The notes: generated by a model not told the origin, from the sequence alone. A stretch of DNA of 64,000 bases from an uncultured Muribaculaceae bacterium (GCA_910589425.1 CAJUSZ010000003.1:53493-117492); one strand, 5' to 3'. Positions 1 to 8,198 are shown, counted from the first letter of the stretch. Program-made: numbers and translations.

Positions 1-796
1 AGCCCGACTCGTAGGCGACCTGTGAAATCGTCATTTCCGAATAGGCAAGCAACTTGCAGGCGTGTTCTATTCTTATTTCAGCAAGACATTGGAAAATGCT
101 TTTGTCGGTGCGTTTCTTGAAGTAACGACAGAGCGCAGACTGGTTTTGCTTAACATATGCGGCAATGTCTGACAGGGAAATAGAATCTTTGAAATGATTG
201 TACAAGTAGGCATACACTTTATTAACGGGTTCATTTACGTCAGATATGCAGTTGGAACTGTTGTATGCCGTGTCTGACAACAGTTCGGTGTGGCTACAAC
301 GGCACAGTCTGTCCAGCATACGGAGCAGACAGATGATGCGTGCGGTGTATTCCGAACTGTCCAATTCGCCAAGCATCTCCAATATATCTTCGTACACACT
401 TTCGTCGTAGAAACGCACTCCATACTGACTTTTTTTCAGCAACTTGTGTATTGGACGGTAGTCTGGAAGGTCGTGCATATATGCAGGAAACAGATCTGGG
501 AGAAACTGAATCGCCTCGCCTGCACATGGCTCATATTTTGCACCATTGTCGAATGTGGCAGGTGATAGTTTGGAACCGCACAGATGCAGGTGGGGGACAT
601 TGCTCCCGATGAGCGCGACATCGCCGGCGCGGAACTCAGATACGCCTTCACCCACGAACTGCTTTCCGCCCCCTTTTGTAAACAGCATGATTTCAAACTC
701 CATGTGTTTGTGAAGTGGAAGCACAAACTGTGGATAGGATATGTGGCTACACTGCGTAGCCATACCGTGTATGATCTTGCGTTCTAATACAGCCAT
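1..796 (-). CDS. AraC-family transcriptional regulator, C-terminal end cut by window edge
   Basis: The minus-strand frame is open from the ATG at 796 to the window edge, giving 265 residues without a stop. The first ~100 residues read like a cupin sensor domain (HKHMEFEIMLFTKGGGKQFV, then GDVALIGSNVPHLHL). The C-terminal part is a typical AraC DNA-binding region, with the first helix-turn-helix around SLSDIAAYVKQNQSALCRYF and the linker helix EIRIEHACKLLAYSEMTIS. The second helix-turn-helix runs off the window. AraC proteins of this build bind a small ligand through the cupin domain and activate a neighbouring operon. The gene is divergent from the 922-5444 operon with a 125-bp gap, so that operon is its likely target (inference). 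The ligand cannot be told from sequence. Confidence 0.85.
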   Translation of the reverse strand, partial: MAVLERKIIHGMATQCSHISYPQFVLPLHKHMEFEIMLFTKGGGKQFVGEGVSEFRAGDVALIGSNVPHLHLCGSKLSPATFDNGAKYEPCAGEAIQFLPDLFPAYMHDLPDYRPIHKLLKKSQYGVRFYDESVYEDILEMLGELDSSEYTARIICLLRMLDRLCRCSHTELLSDTAYNSSNCISDVNEPVNKVYAYLYNHFKDSISLSDIAAYVKQNQSALCRYFKKRTDKSIFQCLAEIRIEHACKLLAYSEMTISQVAYESG

Positions 797-874
797 AATC
801 AAACTTTCTATTGAGCTGCAAATATAACGAATAAAACTGCAAATATTATGAAAGTACAACTCAATTTTTGGCCG

Positions 875-882
875 TACCTTTG
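875..882 (+). promoter_or_regulatory. Bacteroidota -7 promoter element for the HAD-VOC-RibB/SDH operon
   Basis: TACCTTTG matches the Bacteroidota consensus TAnnTTTG, 39 bases upstream of the ATG at 922. A clear -33 TTTG at the usual spacing is not seen, which fits a promoter that needs an activator such as the divergent AraC protein. The element also rules out the in-frame ATG at 868 as translation start, since it lies upstream of the transcript. Confidence 0.6.
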
Positions 883-921
883 CAATGTCAAAATAAAAAC
901 AATAGCAGAATCTGTAAAAAT

Positions 922-1722
922 ATGGAAAAACGAGCTATAAAATTGATTGCAGCGGATATGGATGGAACCCTTTTGGACTCGAAAGGGAGACTGAATCCGG
1001 AATTCTTTTCCGTGTTTGAGAGTCTGAAAGAAAAAGGGGTCATGTTTGTTGCAGCAAGCGGCAGGCAATACTATAACCTGCTGAAACTTTTCAACAGGGT
1101 AAAGGACGACATTATGTTTGTTGCGGAAAATGGCACATATGTAGTTTTTAGGTCTCAGGAATTACTGGTTGTCGATATCCCCGTGAATGAAGCACATAAA
1201 GTCATTCGTGAGGTCAGAGGTATCGAGGGAGCATTTCCGGTGTTGTGCGGCAAAGGTAAAGCATATATAGAAAACGACATGCCGGAATTTGTAAAACAAG
1301 CCCGCACTTATTACGAAAGATGTGACTTGGTTCCTGACCTTTTGGAGATTACAGATGATAGGTTTCTTAAAATCGCCGTATATGACTTTGGCGGTTCTTC
1401 AATTAACAGTTATCCCGTGCTACAACACTTTAACGATTCTCTTAAAGTTGTTGTGTCCGGTCAGAATTGGCTTGATGTAAGTCATCAGGAAGCCAATAAG
1501 GGCAACGCGTTAATATTCCTTCAGAACTACATGTCGGTAAAAGCTGATGAGTGCATGGCTTTCGGTGACCAGATGAACGATGCGGAAATGCTTCAGGCTG
1601 TATCCAACAGTTATGCGATGGCAAATTCAGCGGAAGAATTAAAATGTTTCGCACGTTATATAGCACCTTCCAATGATGAGAATGGAGTATTGCGCACAAT
1701 CAGGAATTTCATTCTAAAATAA
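922..1722 (+). CDS. Cof-type HAD superfamily phosphatase
   Basis: 266 residues from the ATG at 922, chosen because it lies downstream of the promoter and gives the usual start MEKRAIKLIAADMDGTLL. The HAD signatures are all there: the nucleophile motif DMDGT near residue 12, motif II in FVAASGR, the motif III lysine in RFLKIAVY, and the Mg-binding GDQMNDAEML near the C-terminus. The cap is of the Cof (C2) type. Family members dephosphorylate sugar phosphates, nucleotides or PLP with broad specificity. It is first in a five-gene operon with 7 bases to the next gene. In this setting it may dephosphorylate a product of the RibB domain encoded two genes downstream (inference). Confidence 0.85.
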   Translation: MEKRAIKLIAADMDGTLLDSKGRLNPEFFSVFESLKEKGVMFVAASGRQYYNLLKLFNRVKDDIMFVAENGTYVVFRSQELLVVDIPVNEAHKVIREVRGIEGAFPVLCGKGKAYIENDMPEFVKQARTYYERCDLVPDLLEITDDRFLKIAVYDFGGSSINSYPVLQHFNDSLKVVVSGQNWLDVSHQEANKGNALIFLQNYMSVKADECMAFGDQMNDAEMLQAVSNSYAMANSAEELKCFARYIAPSNDENGVLRTIRNFILK

Positions 1723-1729
1723 TGCCACT

Positions 1730-2134
1730 ATGGATATAAGAACAAAAATTACAGGAATTCAACATGTAGGGGTACCAACAGATGATATTCAGAAAAGTAT
1801 TCTGTTTTATAAAGGGTTAGGATTTGGAATCGTATGGCAGACCATCAATGAACAGGATGGAACATCAGTAGTTTTCCTTCAGTTGGGAAATCTCATCATG
1901 GAAGTTTATGAAAACAAACAAGCCTCAATGAAATCCGGGGCAATAGACCACATAGCATTAAATGTGACAGATATCGATGCGGTGTTTTCCAAGATTAAGG
2001 AACTGGGTTACGAAATGTTGGATGACAATATCCGATTCCTGCCTTTCTGGGAATATGGTGTCCGATTTTTTACCATCATCGGACCCAATAAGGAAAAAAT
2101 CGAATTCTGTGAGAAACAAATAACGGCCAAATGA
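1730..2134 (+). CDS. VOC-family (glyoxalase/dioxygenase fold) protein
   Basis: 134 residues, one vicinal oxygen chelate domain. The first half begins ITGIQHVGVPTDDIQKSILF with the metal-ligand histidine in QHVGV. The second half has DHIALNVTDIDAVFSKIKEL, and the C-terminus carries the glutamate in GPNKEKIEFCEK. That His/Glu pattern is what glyoxalase I and methylmalonyl-CoA epimerase relatives use to hold a divalent metal. The substrate is unknown. Epimerisation or isomerisation of an alpha-hydroxyketone would suit the operon (inference). Its stop overlaps the next start as ATGA, indicating translational coupling. Confidence 0.8.
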   Translation: MDIRTKITGIQHVGVPTDDIQKSILFYKGLGFGIVWQTINEQDGTSVVFLQLGNLIMEVYENKQASMKSGAIDHIALNVTDIDAVFSKIKELGYEMLDDNIRFLPFWEYGVRFFTIIGPNKEKIEFCEKQITAK

Positions 2135-3627
2135 ATAAAATAATGGAACATGATAATTTGTTGGCGGTATTTGGAGACAGTACCGCAAGAGTGAAAAATG
2201 CAATTTCGGCTATTAAAGCCGGAAAGGGTGTCTTGTTAGTCGATGATGAGGACAGGGAGAATGAAGGCGATCTAATTTTTCCGGCACAGACCATATCAGA
2301 AAAGGATATGGCCTGCATGATCCGCCATTGCAGCGGTATAGTATGCCTGTGCATTACTCAGGAAAAAGCGGAAGAACTTAATCTGCCGCTTATGGTAGAG
2401 CATAACACCAGCACATACGGTACTGCCTTCACCATTTCCATCGAAGCCGCCGAAGGAGTGACAACCGGGGTATCGGCCGCAGACCGTGTCAAGACGATAA
2501 AAGCCGCTATCGCGGAAAAAGCTACGCCTCAATCGCTCCATAGTCCGGGACACGTATTCCCGTTGATTGCCCGTCCGGGAGGAGTCAAGAAAAGGGAAGG
2601 ACATACCGAGGGAAGCGTGGAACTCATGAAATTGGCCGGTCTCCAGCCTTACGCGGTGTTGTGTGAACTGACCAATGACGATGGCACAATGGCAAAGCTG
2701 CCCGAAATAATTGAATTTAGCAAACTTTATAATTATCCCGTCATGAGTATCAACGATTTGAAAAATTACAATCCAGCCCCCGACTTCCTTCCGGGACTGG
2801 TAGGCTCTTTCGCAAAGCCTGCGGCAGAAAACCCGACAGTGTCAATTATGGAAGCAGCATTCCGCCACCACAAAATGCACTACCGTTACATCAATTGCGA
2901 GGTTGGTCCCGAAAAACTTGAAGCTGCTGTGGCAGGAGCAAAGGCGATGGGTTGGAGAGGCTTTAACTGCTCCATTCCGAACAAAGTGGAGGTCATCAAA
3001 TACCTTGATGAAATAGGCGAGTCTGCCAAGATTATCGGTGCGGTCAATACGGTCATCATCGAAAAAAACGGAAAAACACGTGGAGAGAACACTGATGGCA
3101 AGGGCTTTGTAAAGGCCATATCGGAAGTGACATCCGTGCAGGGAAAGAAACTGGTTGTGTTCGGTGCTGGCGGGGCGTCTCGCGCCATCTGTGTTGAGAT
3201 GGCACTGGCCGGAGCTTCGGAAATAACAGTCGTAAATATTTCTGAAGACGGACAGATTTTGGTTGATATGCTCAACCAACACACGCCGACAAGTGCTTCA
3301 TTTGTCTTATGGGACCACATTTTCAACATTCCGGCAGATACGGACATAGTAATCAACGCAACATCCGTAGGTCTGTATCCTAATGTGGAGCAGCGACTGA
3401 ATATCAATGCGGACACATTAAAGCCGCATATGGTGGTTGCCGACTGCATCCCTAATCCCGCCTACACGCATTTCGTCAAGGATGCCATAAGCAAAGGATG
3501 CCGGCATGTCTTGCCCGGCATGAATATGCTTGTCAATCAAGCAGTAATAGCCCTCAAATACTGGACGGGCAACGATGTGGATGCCGACATCATGCGGCAG
3601 GAATTAACGCGCGTTCTCGGACTATAA
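2131..3627 (+). CDS. Fusion of 3,4-dihydroxy-2-butanone-4-phosphate synthase (RibB) and a shikimate dehydrogenase-like oxidoreductase
   Basis: 498 residues in one uninterrupted frame. Residues 1-210 are a complete DHBP synthase of the stand-alone E. coli RibB type, with the acidic metal motif DDEDRENEGD (38-47), HNTSTYGT, REGHTE (155-160) and LCELTNDDG (178-185). Known RibB splits ribulose 5-phosphate into DHBP and formate. Residues ~222-498 are shikimate/quinate dehydrogenase-like, with catalytic Lys285 in SIPNK, Asp322 in NTDGKG, the nucleotide loop GAGGAS (345-350) and NATSVGLYP. The N-terminal serine pair that holds the shikimate carboxylate (S-x-S in E. coli AroE) aligns with Asn234 and Thr236 here. 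A substrate other than shikimate is therefore likely (inference). Bacteroidota usually carry RibB fused to RibA, so this is not the housekeeping riboflavin enzyme. The gene overlaps its upstream neighbour by 4 bases. Confidence 0.85.
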   Translation: MNKIMEHDNLLAVFGDSTARVKNAISAIKAGKGVLLVDDEDRENEGDLIFPAQTISEKDMACMIRHCSGIVCLCITQEKAEELNLPLMVEHNTSTYGTAFTISIEAAEGVTTGVSAADRVKTIKAAIAEKATPQSLHSPGHVFPLIARPGGVKKREGHTEGSVELMKLAGLQPYAVLCELTNDDGTMAKLPEIIEFSKLYNYPVMSINDLKNYNPAPDFLPGLVGSFAKPAAENPTVSIMEAAFRHHKMHYRYINCEVGPEKLEAAVAGAKAMGWRGFNCSIPNKVEVIKYLDEIGESAKIIGAVNTVIIEKNGKTRGENTDGKGFVKAISEVTSVQGKKLVVFGAGGASRAICVEMALAGASEITVVNISEDGQILVDMLNQHTPTSASFVLWDHIFNIPADTDIVINATSVGLYPNVEQRLNINADTLKPHMVVADCIPNPAYTHFVKDAISKGCRHVLPGMNMLVNQAVIALKYWTGNDVDADIMRQELTRVLGL

Positions 3628-3641
3628 AAACACATGATATA

Positions 3642-4394
3642 ATGGATCTTTCAATGTGGATTCAATCCCCCATACAGTGGGGGATACTCTTTTTGTCTGC
3701 CTTCATAATTGGCATGTCCAAAACCGGCATACAAGGATTAAGTCTCATATCAGTTCCTCTTATGGCTCTTGCTTTCGGAGCAAAACCTTCGACCGGATTG
3801 ATTTTGCCAATCTTATGTGCGGCTGATTTAATCGCGGTACTTTATTACCGACGCAAAGCAGAATGGAAATACGTTTTCAAACTGCTTCCAGCTGCTTTGG
3901 CAGGATTTGTCGTGGCTTTGTTTGTAGATAAGATTGTTCCTCCTACTGAGTTTAAGCACCTTATGGGAGGCTGTCTTGCCGCAATCATGCTCGTTATGCT
4001 CTGGACAGACCGGAAAGGGAAAGAAAACAGCCTGTCTTCGCACTGGTGGTTCAGTCCGCTTTTCGGACTTATGGGCGGTTTCACTACGATGATAGGCAAC
4101 GCCGCAGGTCCGGTAATGGCTATTTATCTACTGTCGATAAGGATGCCGAAATATAGTTTTGTCGGCACAAACGCATGGTTCTTCCTTGTAATCAACTATT
4201 TGAAAATTCCGGTACAGATACTTGCATGGGACAATATCACAATCTGGTCTCTGGTGCTGGATGTCTATACCATCCCGTTTGTTTTGTTGGGTGGTGTCGC
4301 GGGCATACTTTTGGTAAAACGATTGCCGGAAAAGGGATTCCGCAATGCTACGACTGCCGCAACGGGGTTGTCGGTACTTATGTTGCTTGCATGA
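3642..4394 (+). CDS. TauE/SafE (TSUP)-family membrane transporter
   Basis: 250 residues from the ATG at 3642, 15 bases after the fusion gene; an upstream in-frame ATG lies inside that gene and is not used. It is a very hydrophobic protein with about eight membrane segments. It shows the family pattern near the N-terminus (FLSAFIIGMSKTGIQGLSLI) and its repeat in the second half (LFGLMGGFTTMIGNAAGPVM). TSUP carriers move small anions such as sulfite, sulfoacetate and other organic acids, usually outward. In this operon it is the obvious candidate to move the pathway's substrate or end product, which is not identifiable from sequence. Confidence 0.8.
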   Translation: MDLSMWIQSPIQWGILFLSAFIIGMSKTGIQGLSLISVPLMALAFGAKPSTGLILPILCAADLIAVLYYRRKAEWKYVFKLLPAALAGFVVALFVDKIVPPTEFKHLMGGCLAAIMLVMLWTDRKGKENSLSSHWWFSPLFGLMGGFTTMIGNAAGPVMAIYLLSIRMPKYSFVGTNAWFFLVINYLKIPVQILAWDNITIWSLVLDVYTIPFVLLGGVAGILLVKRLPEKGFRNATTAATGLSVLMLLA

Positions 4395-4415
4395 ATTAAA
4401 AAATAAATCAGAAAT

Positions 4416-5444
4416 ATGGAATATCGTAAATTAAACGGTTCGGGATTCTATGTCCCGGCTTTGACTTTGGGAACAGGAACATTCGGCGGCTCTCACGGCT
4501 TCGAGGGCTGGGGACACACGGGAGTGGAGGAAGCCACCCGTATGATTGATATGTGTCTGGATGCTGGACTTAATATGTTTGATACAGCAGATATATACTC
4601 ACGCGGACTTTCCGAAGAAATATTGGGCAAGGCGATTGCCGGAAAGCGTAACAGGGCGCTCATAGCCACCAAAGGGACATTCTCCATGGGAAACAGCCGT
4701 AACGAGGAAGGCGCATCGCGTTTCCATCTGATAGAAGCATGTGAGGCGAGTCTGCGCCGTCTCAATACAGATCATATAGACCTTTATTACATACACGGCT
4801 TCGATGCGAATACTCCTGTGGAGGAAACCTTACGGGCATTGGAAGATATGATAACAAGCGGGAAAATCCGTTATATCGGCTGTTCCAATTTTGCAGGTTG
4901 GCAGTTGATGAAGTCGCTATCAGTGTCGGAACGTCGCGGATGGAGTCGTTATGTGGCACATCAGGTCTATTATTCTTTGCTCAATCGAGACTTTGAATGG
5001 GAACTGATGCCGCTTGGTATTGATCAACAGATAGGCACGGTTGTATGGAGTCCGCTTGCCGCCGGGCGTCTTGGTGGCCGCTACCGCAGGAACAATCCCG
5101 TGCCGCAAAACGGAAGAGTGGCACGTGGCGGTGCACCTGTAAGAGATAACGTTGTCTCCTACGACCGCCTGTATAACATAATTGATGTATTAGACGAACT
5201 GGCGGTGGAAACTGGAAAGACCGTGGCTCAAGTAGCTTTGAACTGGTTGCTGCAACGCCCTACGGTATGCAGCCTCGTCATCGGAGCCAGCTCTGAAGAA
5301 CAACTCCGCCAAAACCTCGGTGCGGTGGAGTGGAAACTTACGGCAGAACAAATCCAGCGTCTTGATGTTGTCAGCAAGACGTCCAAACCCTATCCCTACT
5401 GGCATCATGACCAACGCCCGGAGTTGTCGTCACAAATATTTTAA
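4416..5444 (+). CDS. Aldo/keto reductase
   Basis: 342 residues, full-length (alpha/beta)8 NADPH-dependent reductase. The AKR catalytic tetrad is visible: Asp and Tyr in FDTADIYS, Lys in LIATKG, His in YYIHGF. The NADP-binding C-terminal segment LVIGASSEEQLRQNLGAV is present. Overall it resembles the YghZ/Tas-like and plant-beta-subunit-like AKRs that reduce small aldehydes and ketones. It is last in the operon, 21 bases after the carrier. With the SDH-like domain it gives the operon two potential carbonyl reductases, so reduction of a C4 ketone made by the RibB domain is a reasonable guess (inference). Confidence 0.85.
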   Translation: MEYRKLNGSGFYVPALTLGTGTFGGSHGFEGWGHTGVEEATRMIDMCLDAGLNMFDTADIYSRGLSEEILGKAIAGKRNRALIATKGTFSMGNSRNEEGASRFHLIEACEASLRRLNTDHIDLYYIHGFDANTPVEETLRALEDMITSGKIRYIGCSNFAGWQLMKSLSVSERRGWSRYVAHQVYYSLLNRDFEWELMPLGIDQQIGTVVWSPLAAGRLGGRYRRNNPVPQNGRVARGGAPVRDNVVSYDRLYNIIDVLDELAVETGKTVAQVALNWLLQRPTVCSLVIGASSEEQLRQNLGAVEWKLTAEQIQRLDVVSKTSKPYPYWHHDQRPELSSQIF

Positions 5445-5629
5445 GGTTGCTAAGTACTTATTTGTAAGATTAAGTAGAATGTATCATAAATACGACTGAA
5501 ACAAATGTCTTTCTGTATGTCGGTGTTTGACACCAGAACACTATCATCAATATAATAGCTATCTACAATCTCTAATCTGAGCTTATGATAGGATTAAAAC
5601 ACTTTATATTTCAAGAAGTAATAAATACA

Positions 5630-6895
5630 ATGAAAGTAATGATTGTGGATGCCTCCGAATCCGACCGTCGGCTTATGTCGGGCTTGCTTGTCAAGCACGG
5701 CTATGAGCCGATTGTTGTCGAGAATATGGAGGCTGCAAAGGAAGAGGTGGCAAAACTGCCACCCGGTGCGGTCGTGGTTACGGCGATGAAATTCGCCCAC
5801 GGCACCGCGCAAGAGTTAATCAACTGGCAAAAGCAAGAGGGATATAAATTCCCGGTTATTGCCGTAGTGGACAATCTGAACGCCGTGGATCTGCTCTCGG
5901 TGATGCGCGACGGCGGAGCCGTGGATGTGGTGCAGCGTCCGGCGATTGACAAGCAGCTCGTCGAGACGGTCGGCAGGTATGCCAGACCCGAAAACGCCGT
6001 GCTTGTCCTCGATGACAGCCTTATACCACGCAAGAGCGACACTTTCAGACGCATCGAGGAAACGGTGAAGACCATCGCTGCCACCAACGCCAATGTGATA
6101 GTATTCGGCGAGAGCGGCACGGGAAAGGAACAGATAGCACGGCAAATCTATCTCAACAGTTCAAGAACCGAAAGTCCCTGCATAGTGCTTGACGCCGGGA
6201 GTGCCGCACTTGTCGGGAACCACAATCCGAAATCGGAGCAGAGCGAGATATACAACCGCATCAAGGGCTATTTCGGCAAATGCGCCGGTGGCACAATCAT
6301 AATAAAGAACGTGCATCTGCTCAATTTCGACAAACAGTCGGTGATGCTCCATATCCTCGAAACCGAACATCCCGATGTGCGTGTCATAGGCACGGCAGAC
6401 CCCGACCTGTTAGGCATGGTCACGGCAAAGACATTCCGCCCCAACCTCTATTACATATTGAGACAGGCGGAGATTGTGATGCCGCCGTTGCGTGAGACGA
6501 TTGAGGACATAGAGCCTTTAGCCGATTATTTTCTCGGTGAATACTCACAAAAGACAGGCATGGAGAAAAAGAAACTCAATTTGTCGGCGATAAAGGCGTT
6601 GAGGACATATCCGTGGCCCGGCAACGTGCGTGAGCTGAAGGATGTGATTCTCTTTGCCGCCTTCCACACCAAAGAGGATACGATAACGAAGGAGGACATC
6701 ACATTCTTCCAATCGGAGCCGGAAGTTCCCGATGTGCTTACCCTCAAAAACGAGGACATCGAGAAAAAGCAGATAGCCAAGGCGATTGAACGCTCAAACG
6801 GCAATATGTCGGAGGCTGCGAGGCTGTTGAAGATAAGCCGTTCCACGCTCAGTTACAAGCTGCGTTTCTACGGATTCCGCCGAAACAGCGACTGA
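5630..6895 (+). CDS. Degenerate NtrC/RteB-like response regulator (AAA+ core with inactive motifs, Fis-type HTH)
   Basis: 421 residues from the ATG at 5630 (MKVMIVDASESDRRLM); the upstream in-frame ATG at 5585 adds only an unlikely tail. Order: receiver domain 1-~115, AAA+ domain ~135-345, Fis-type helix-turn-helix ~385-415 (NMSEAARLLKISRSTLSYKL). The architecture is that of sigma-54 activators such as RteB of CTnDOT, but the functional residues are gone. The receiver phospho-acceptor Asp is replaced (VVVTAMKF, residues 48-55), and the switch Lys is Arg103. Walker A GESGTGKE (160-167) is intact, but Walker B reads GGTIIIKNVHLL with Lys226-Asn227 in place of Asp-Glu. No GAFTGA loop exists between residues 190 and 220. 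It probably works as a DNA-binding protein without ATP-driven sigma-54 activation (inference). Confidence 0.8.
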   Translation: MKVMIVDASESDRRLMSGLLVKHGYEPIVVENMEAAKEEVAKLPPGAVVVTAMKFAHGTAQELINWQKQEGYKFPVIAVVDNLNAVDLLSVMRDGGAVDVVQRPAIDKQLVETVGRYARPENAVLVLDDSLIPRKSDTFRRIEETVKTIAATNANVIVFGESGTGKEQIARQIYLNSSRTESPCIVLDAGSAALVGNHNPKSEQSEIYNRIKGYFGKCAGGTIIIKNVHLLNFDKQSVMLHILETEHPDVRVIGTADPDLLGMVTAKTFRPNLYYILRQAEIVMPPLRETIEDIEPLADYFLGEYSQKTGMEKKKLNLSAIKALRTYPWPGNVRELKDVILFAAFHTKEDTITKEDITFFQSEPEVPDVLTLKNEDIEKKQIAKAIERSNGNMSEAARLLKISRSTLSYKLRFYGFRRNSD

Positions 6896-6905
6896 CATAG
6901 CCCAT

Positions 6906-6939
6906 AATTCGCCGAAAATCACTATCTTTGTGGCGAATT
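6906..6939 (+). promoter_or_regulatory. Promoter-like TAnnTTTG inside an 8-bp inverted repeat
   Basis: AATTCGCC (6906-6913) and GGCGAATT (6932-6939) form a perfect inverted repeat. Between them is TATCTTTG (6923-6930), a match to the Bacteroidota -7 element. A start of transcription just after 6937 would run rightward into the structured stretch at 6940-7170, where no plus-strand gene exists. No -33 TTTG is present at the expected distance, so the promoter call is tentative. The repeat could be an operator. Confidence 0.4.
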
Positions 6940-7170
6940 TGGAAATATAGGCGACGGGAGAGCCTGTCGCATTGAAAATACAGTATAACATAACTTCGCT
7001 GAAGTTCTACTGAGAATCTGGACAATTCTGACATGGGAGAACCGAGCGATGCTTGTGCTATGCGTCTGCATAGCGTGCATCGGTAAACATCTCCCACTTC
7101 CATAGGCAGTCCAGAGCCTTCAGTAGTAAGAGTGCTTTCGATGCACGCTTTTGTGTCGTGATGACACACA
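6940..7170 (+). ncRNA. Candidate structured non-coding RNA, family unknown
   Basis: There is no credible reading frame, but many nested complementary segments. A long rod is built from CTACTGA 7007-7013/TCAGTAG 7120-7126, TCTGGAC 7017-7023/GTCCAGA 7109-7115, TGGGAGA 7034-7040/TCTCCCA 7090-7096, CGATGC 7047-7052/GCATCG 7077-7082 and GCTATGC 7057-7063/GCATAGC 7068-7074 with a 4-base loop. It is flanked by hairpins AACTTC/GAAGTT (6992-7006), AAGAGTGC/GCACGCTT (7128-7150) and TGTGTC/GACACA (7152-7168), plus GCGAC/GTCGC (6951-6970). A promoter-like element sits just upstream. Strand is uncertain, because the mirror RNA as 3' UTR of the minus-strand mob operon would fold similarly. A DNA-level role at an element end is the main alternative. 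Confidence 0.5.
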
Positions 7171-7184
7171 GACCTTAATCTAAT

Positions 7185-8198
7185 CTACAAACGAAATCCC
7201 CCGTTTATATTGCTGCCCCTTTTCTTCGCGTGGAAACGGCGAAGGGCCTCTTTCGGCGACAGGTCGGGATGTCTCGCACGGAACTCCGGCCAGGTCTCGT
7301 TGTCGCCTCCGCAAGACCAGCCCTGTTCCTCGACAGGCGAGCTGCCTATATTTGGAACACTGACCGTGACGGCGGGTTGCTGAACCTCCGGCTGTCTTCG
7401 GGTCTGTCCCGATGAAACACGAGTTGACGCTTTTTGCAACTCCGTGAAATGCCTGTCAAGATTCCCGAAACTGAAATTTCTGTCAACCTTCGACCCTGAA
7501 AACTTCCTGCCTTCATAGATGAAGGAGACACCTTCCCGGATGGCTGTTCCCTTTCGGTATTTGTATTCCACACTGACACCTCCGGCTCTGAGCCATTTCT
7601 CGAACCTTTCCCAACTGTTTACGCCAGGATTGTTCCATGCGCCGTTGATGATGTGGAACAGTCGGTATTTAGCTTTCTCGGCACCGCGCAGGCGGTTGAC
7701 ATTGGTATTTTCCTTTCCCTCGCTGATTTTAAGGTGGTACTCCCTTGTGAGGTCTTTGCATATATCCCGGTTTCGTTCATAATCATTTTTGTCCGATATT
7801 GTTCCGGCATGGTTGTCGATTCTGCTGAACACTATATGGCAGTGCGGATGCGCCTTGTCGAAATGTCGCACGATTATATACGGGGTGTCAACGATGCCCA
7901 TGCGCTCCATATATTTTCCGGCAATCTCAACCATAAGGGCATCATCGAGCCTGTCGGCATCCTCCGCATCAAAATTGAGCGAGATATGCCCGACTGGATT
8001 TTTCACTCTCGGATTTAGGGAGCGGTTATCCTCGAAAGAGCGGATTATCTCCTCGCGGTCTTCCTCTCCGCCGATGCTGCCGGAATCAATAAGCCTCCAT
8101 TCATCGCATGGCGTACCGTCGGGACCGTCCTTTTTCCTGCGGGTGACGTATTCGACGCAGCCACGGAATCCGCTCCCTTTTGTTATCTTCCCGAACAT
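7185..8198 (-). CDS. MobP/MobB-type relaxase (relaxase/mobilisation nuclease domain)
   Basis: 337 residues. The relaxase domain occupies the first ~180 residues, with a candidate catalytic Tyr in CVEYVTRRK near residue 17 and the histidine metal motif in VRHFDKAHPHCHIVFSRID. Such enzymes nick one strand at oriT and pilot it into the recipient. The C-terminal third is polar and low in conservation (TRRQPEVQQPAV), ending in a basic tail. The start is 3 bases past the stop of the MobC-like gene, so the two are co-translated. The gene has no stop or frameshift and should be functional. Confidence 0.85.
   Translation of the reverse strand: MFGKITKGSGFRGCVEYVTRRKKDGPDGTPCDEWRLIDSGSIGGEEDREEIIRSFEDNRSLNPRVKNPVGHISLNFDAEDADRLDDALMVEIAGKYMERMGIVDTPYIIVRHFDKAHPHCHIVFSRIDNHAGTISDKNDYERNRDICKDLTREYHLKISEGKENTNVNRLRGAEKAKYRLFHIINGAWNNPGVNSWERFEKWLRAGGVSVEYKYRKGTAIREGVSFIYEGRKFSGSKVDRNFSFGNLDRHFTELQKASTRVSSGQTRRQPEVQQPAVTVSVPNIGSSPVEEQGWSCGGDNETWPEFRARHPDLSPKEALRRFHAKKRGSNINGGFRL

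Noticed and set aside
290..787. Several plus-strand frames of 60-90 codons in the first 800 bases
   Set aside because: They overlap the AraC-type gene, which is open for the whole stretch on the minus strand and has convincing cupin and HTH motifs.
5445..5640. Left end (att site) of the mobilisable element
   Set aside because: No direct repeat shared with 12940-13160 was seen by eye, so the boundary cannot be supported here.
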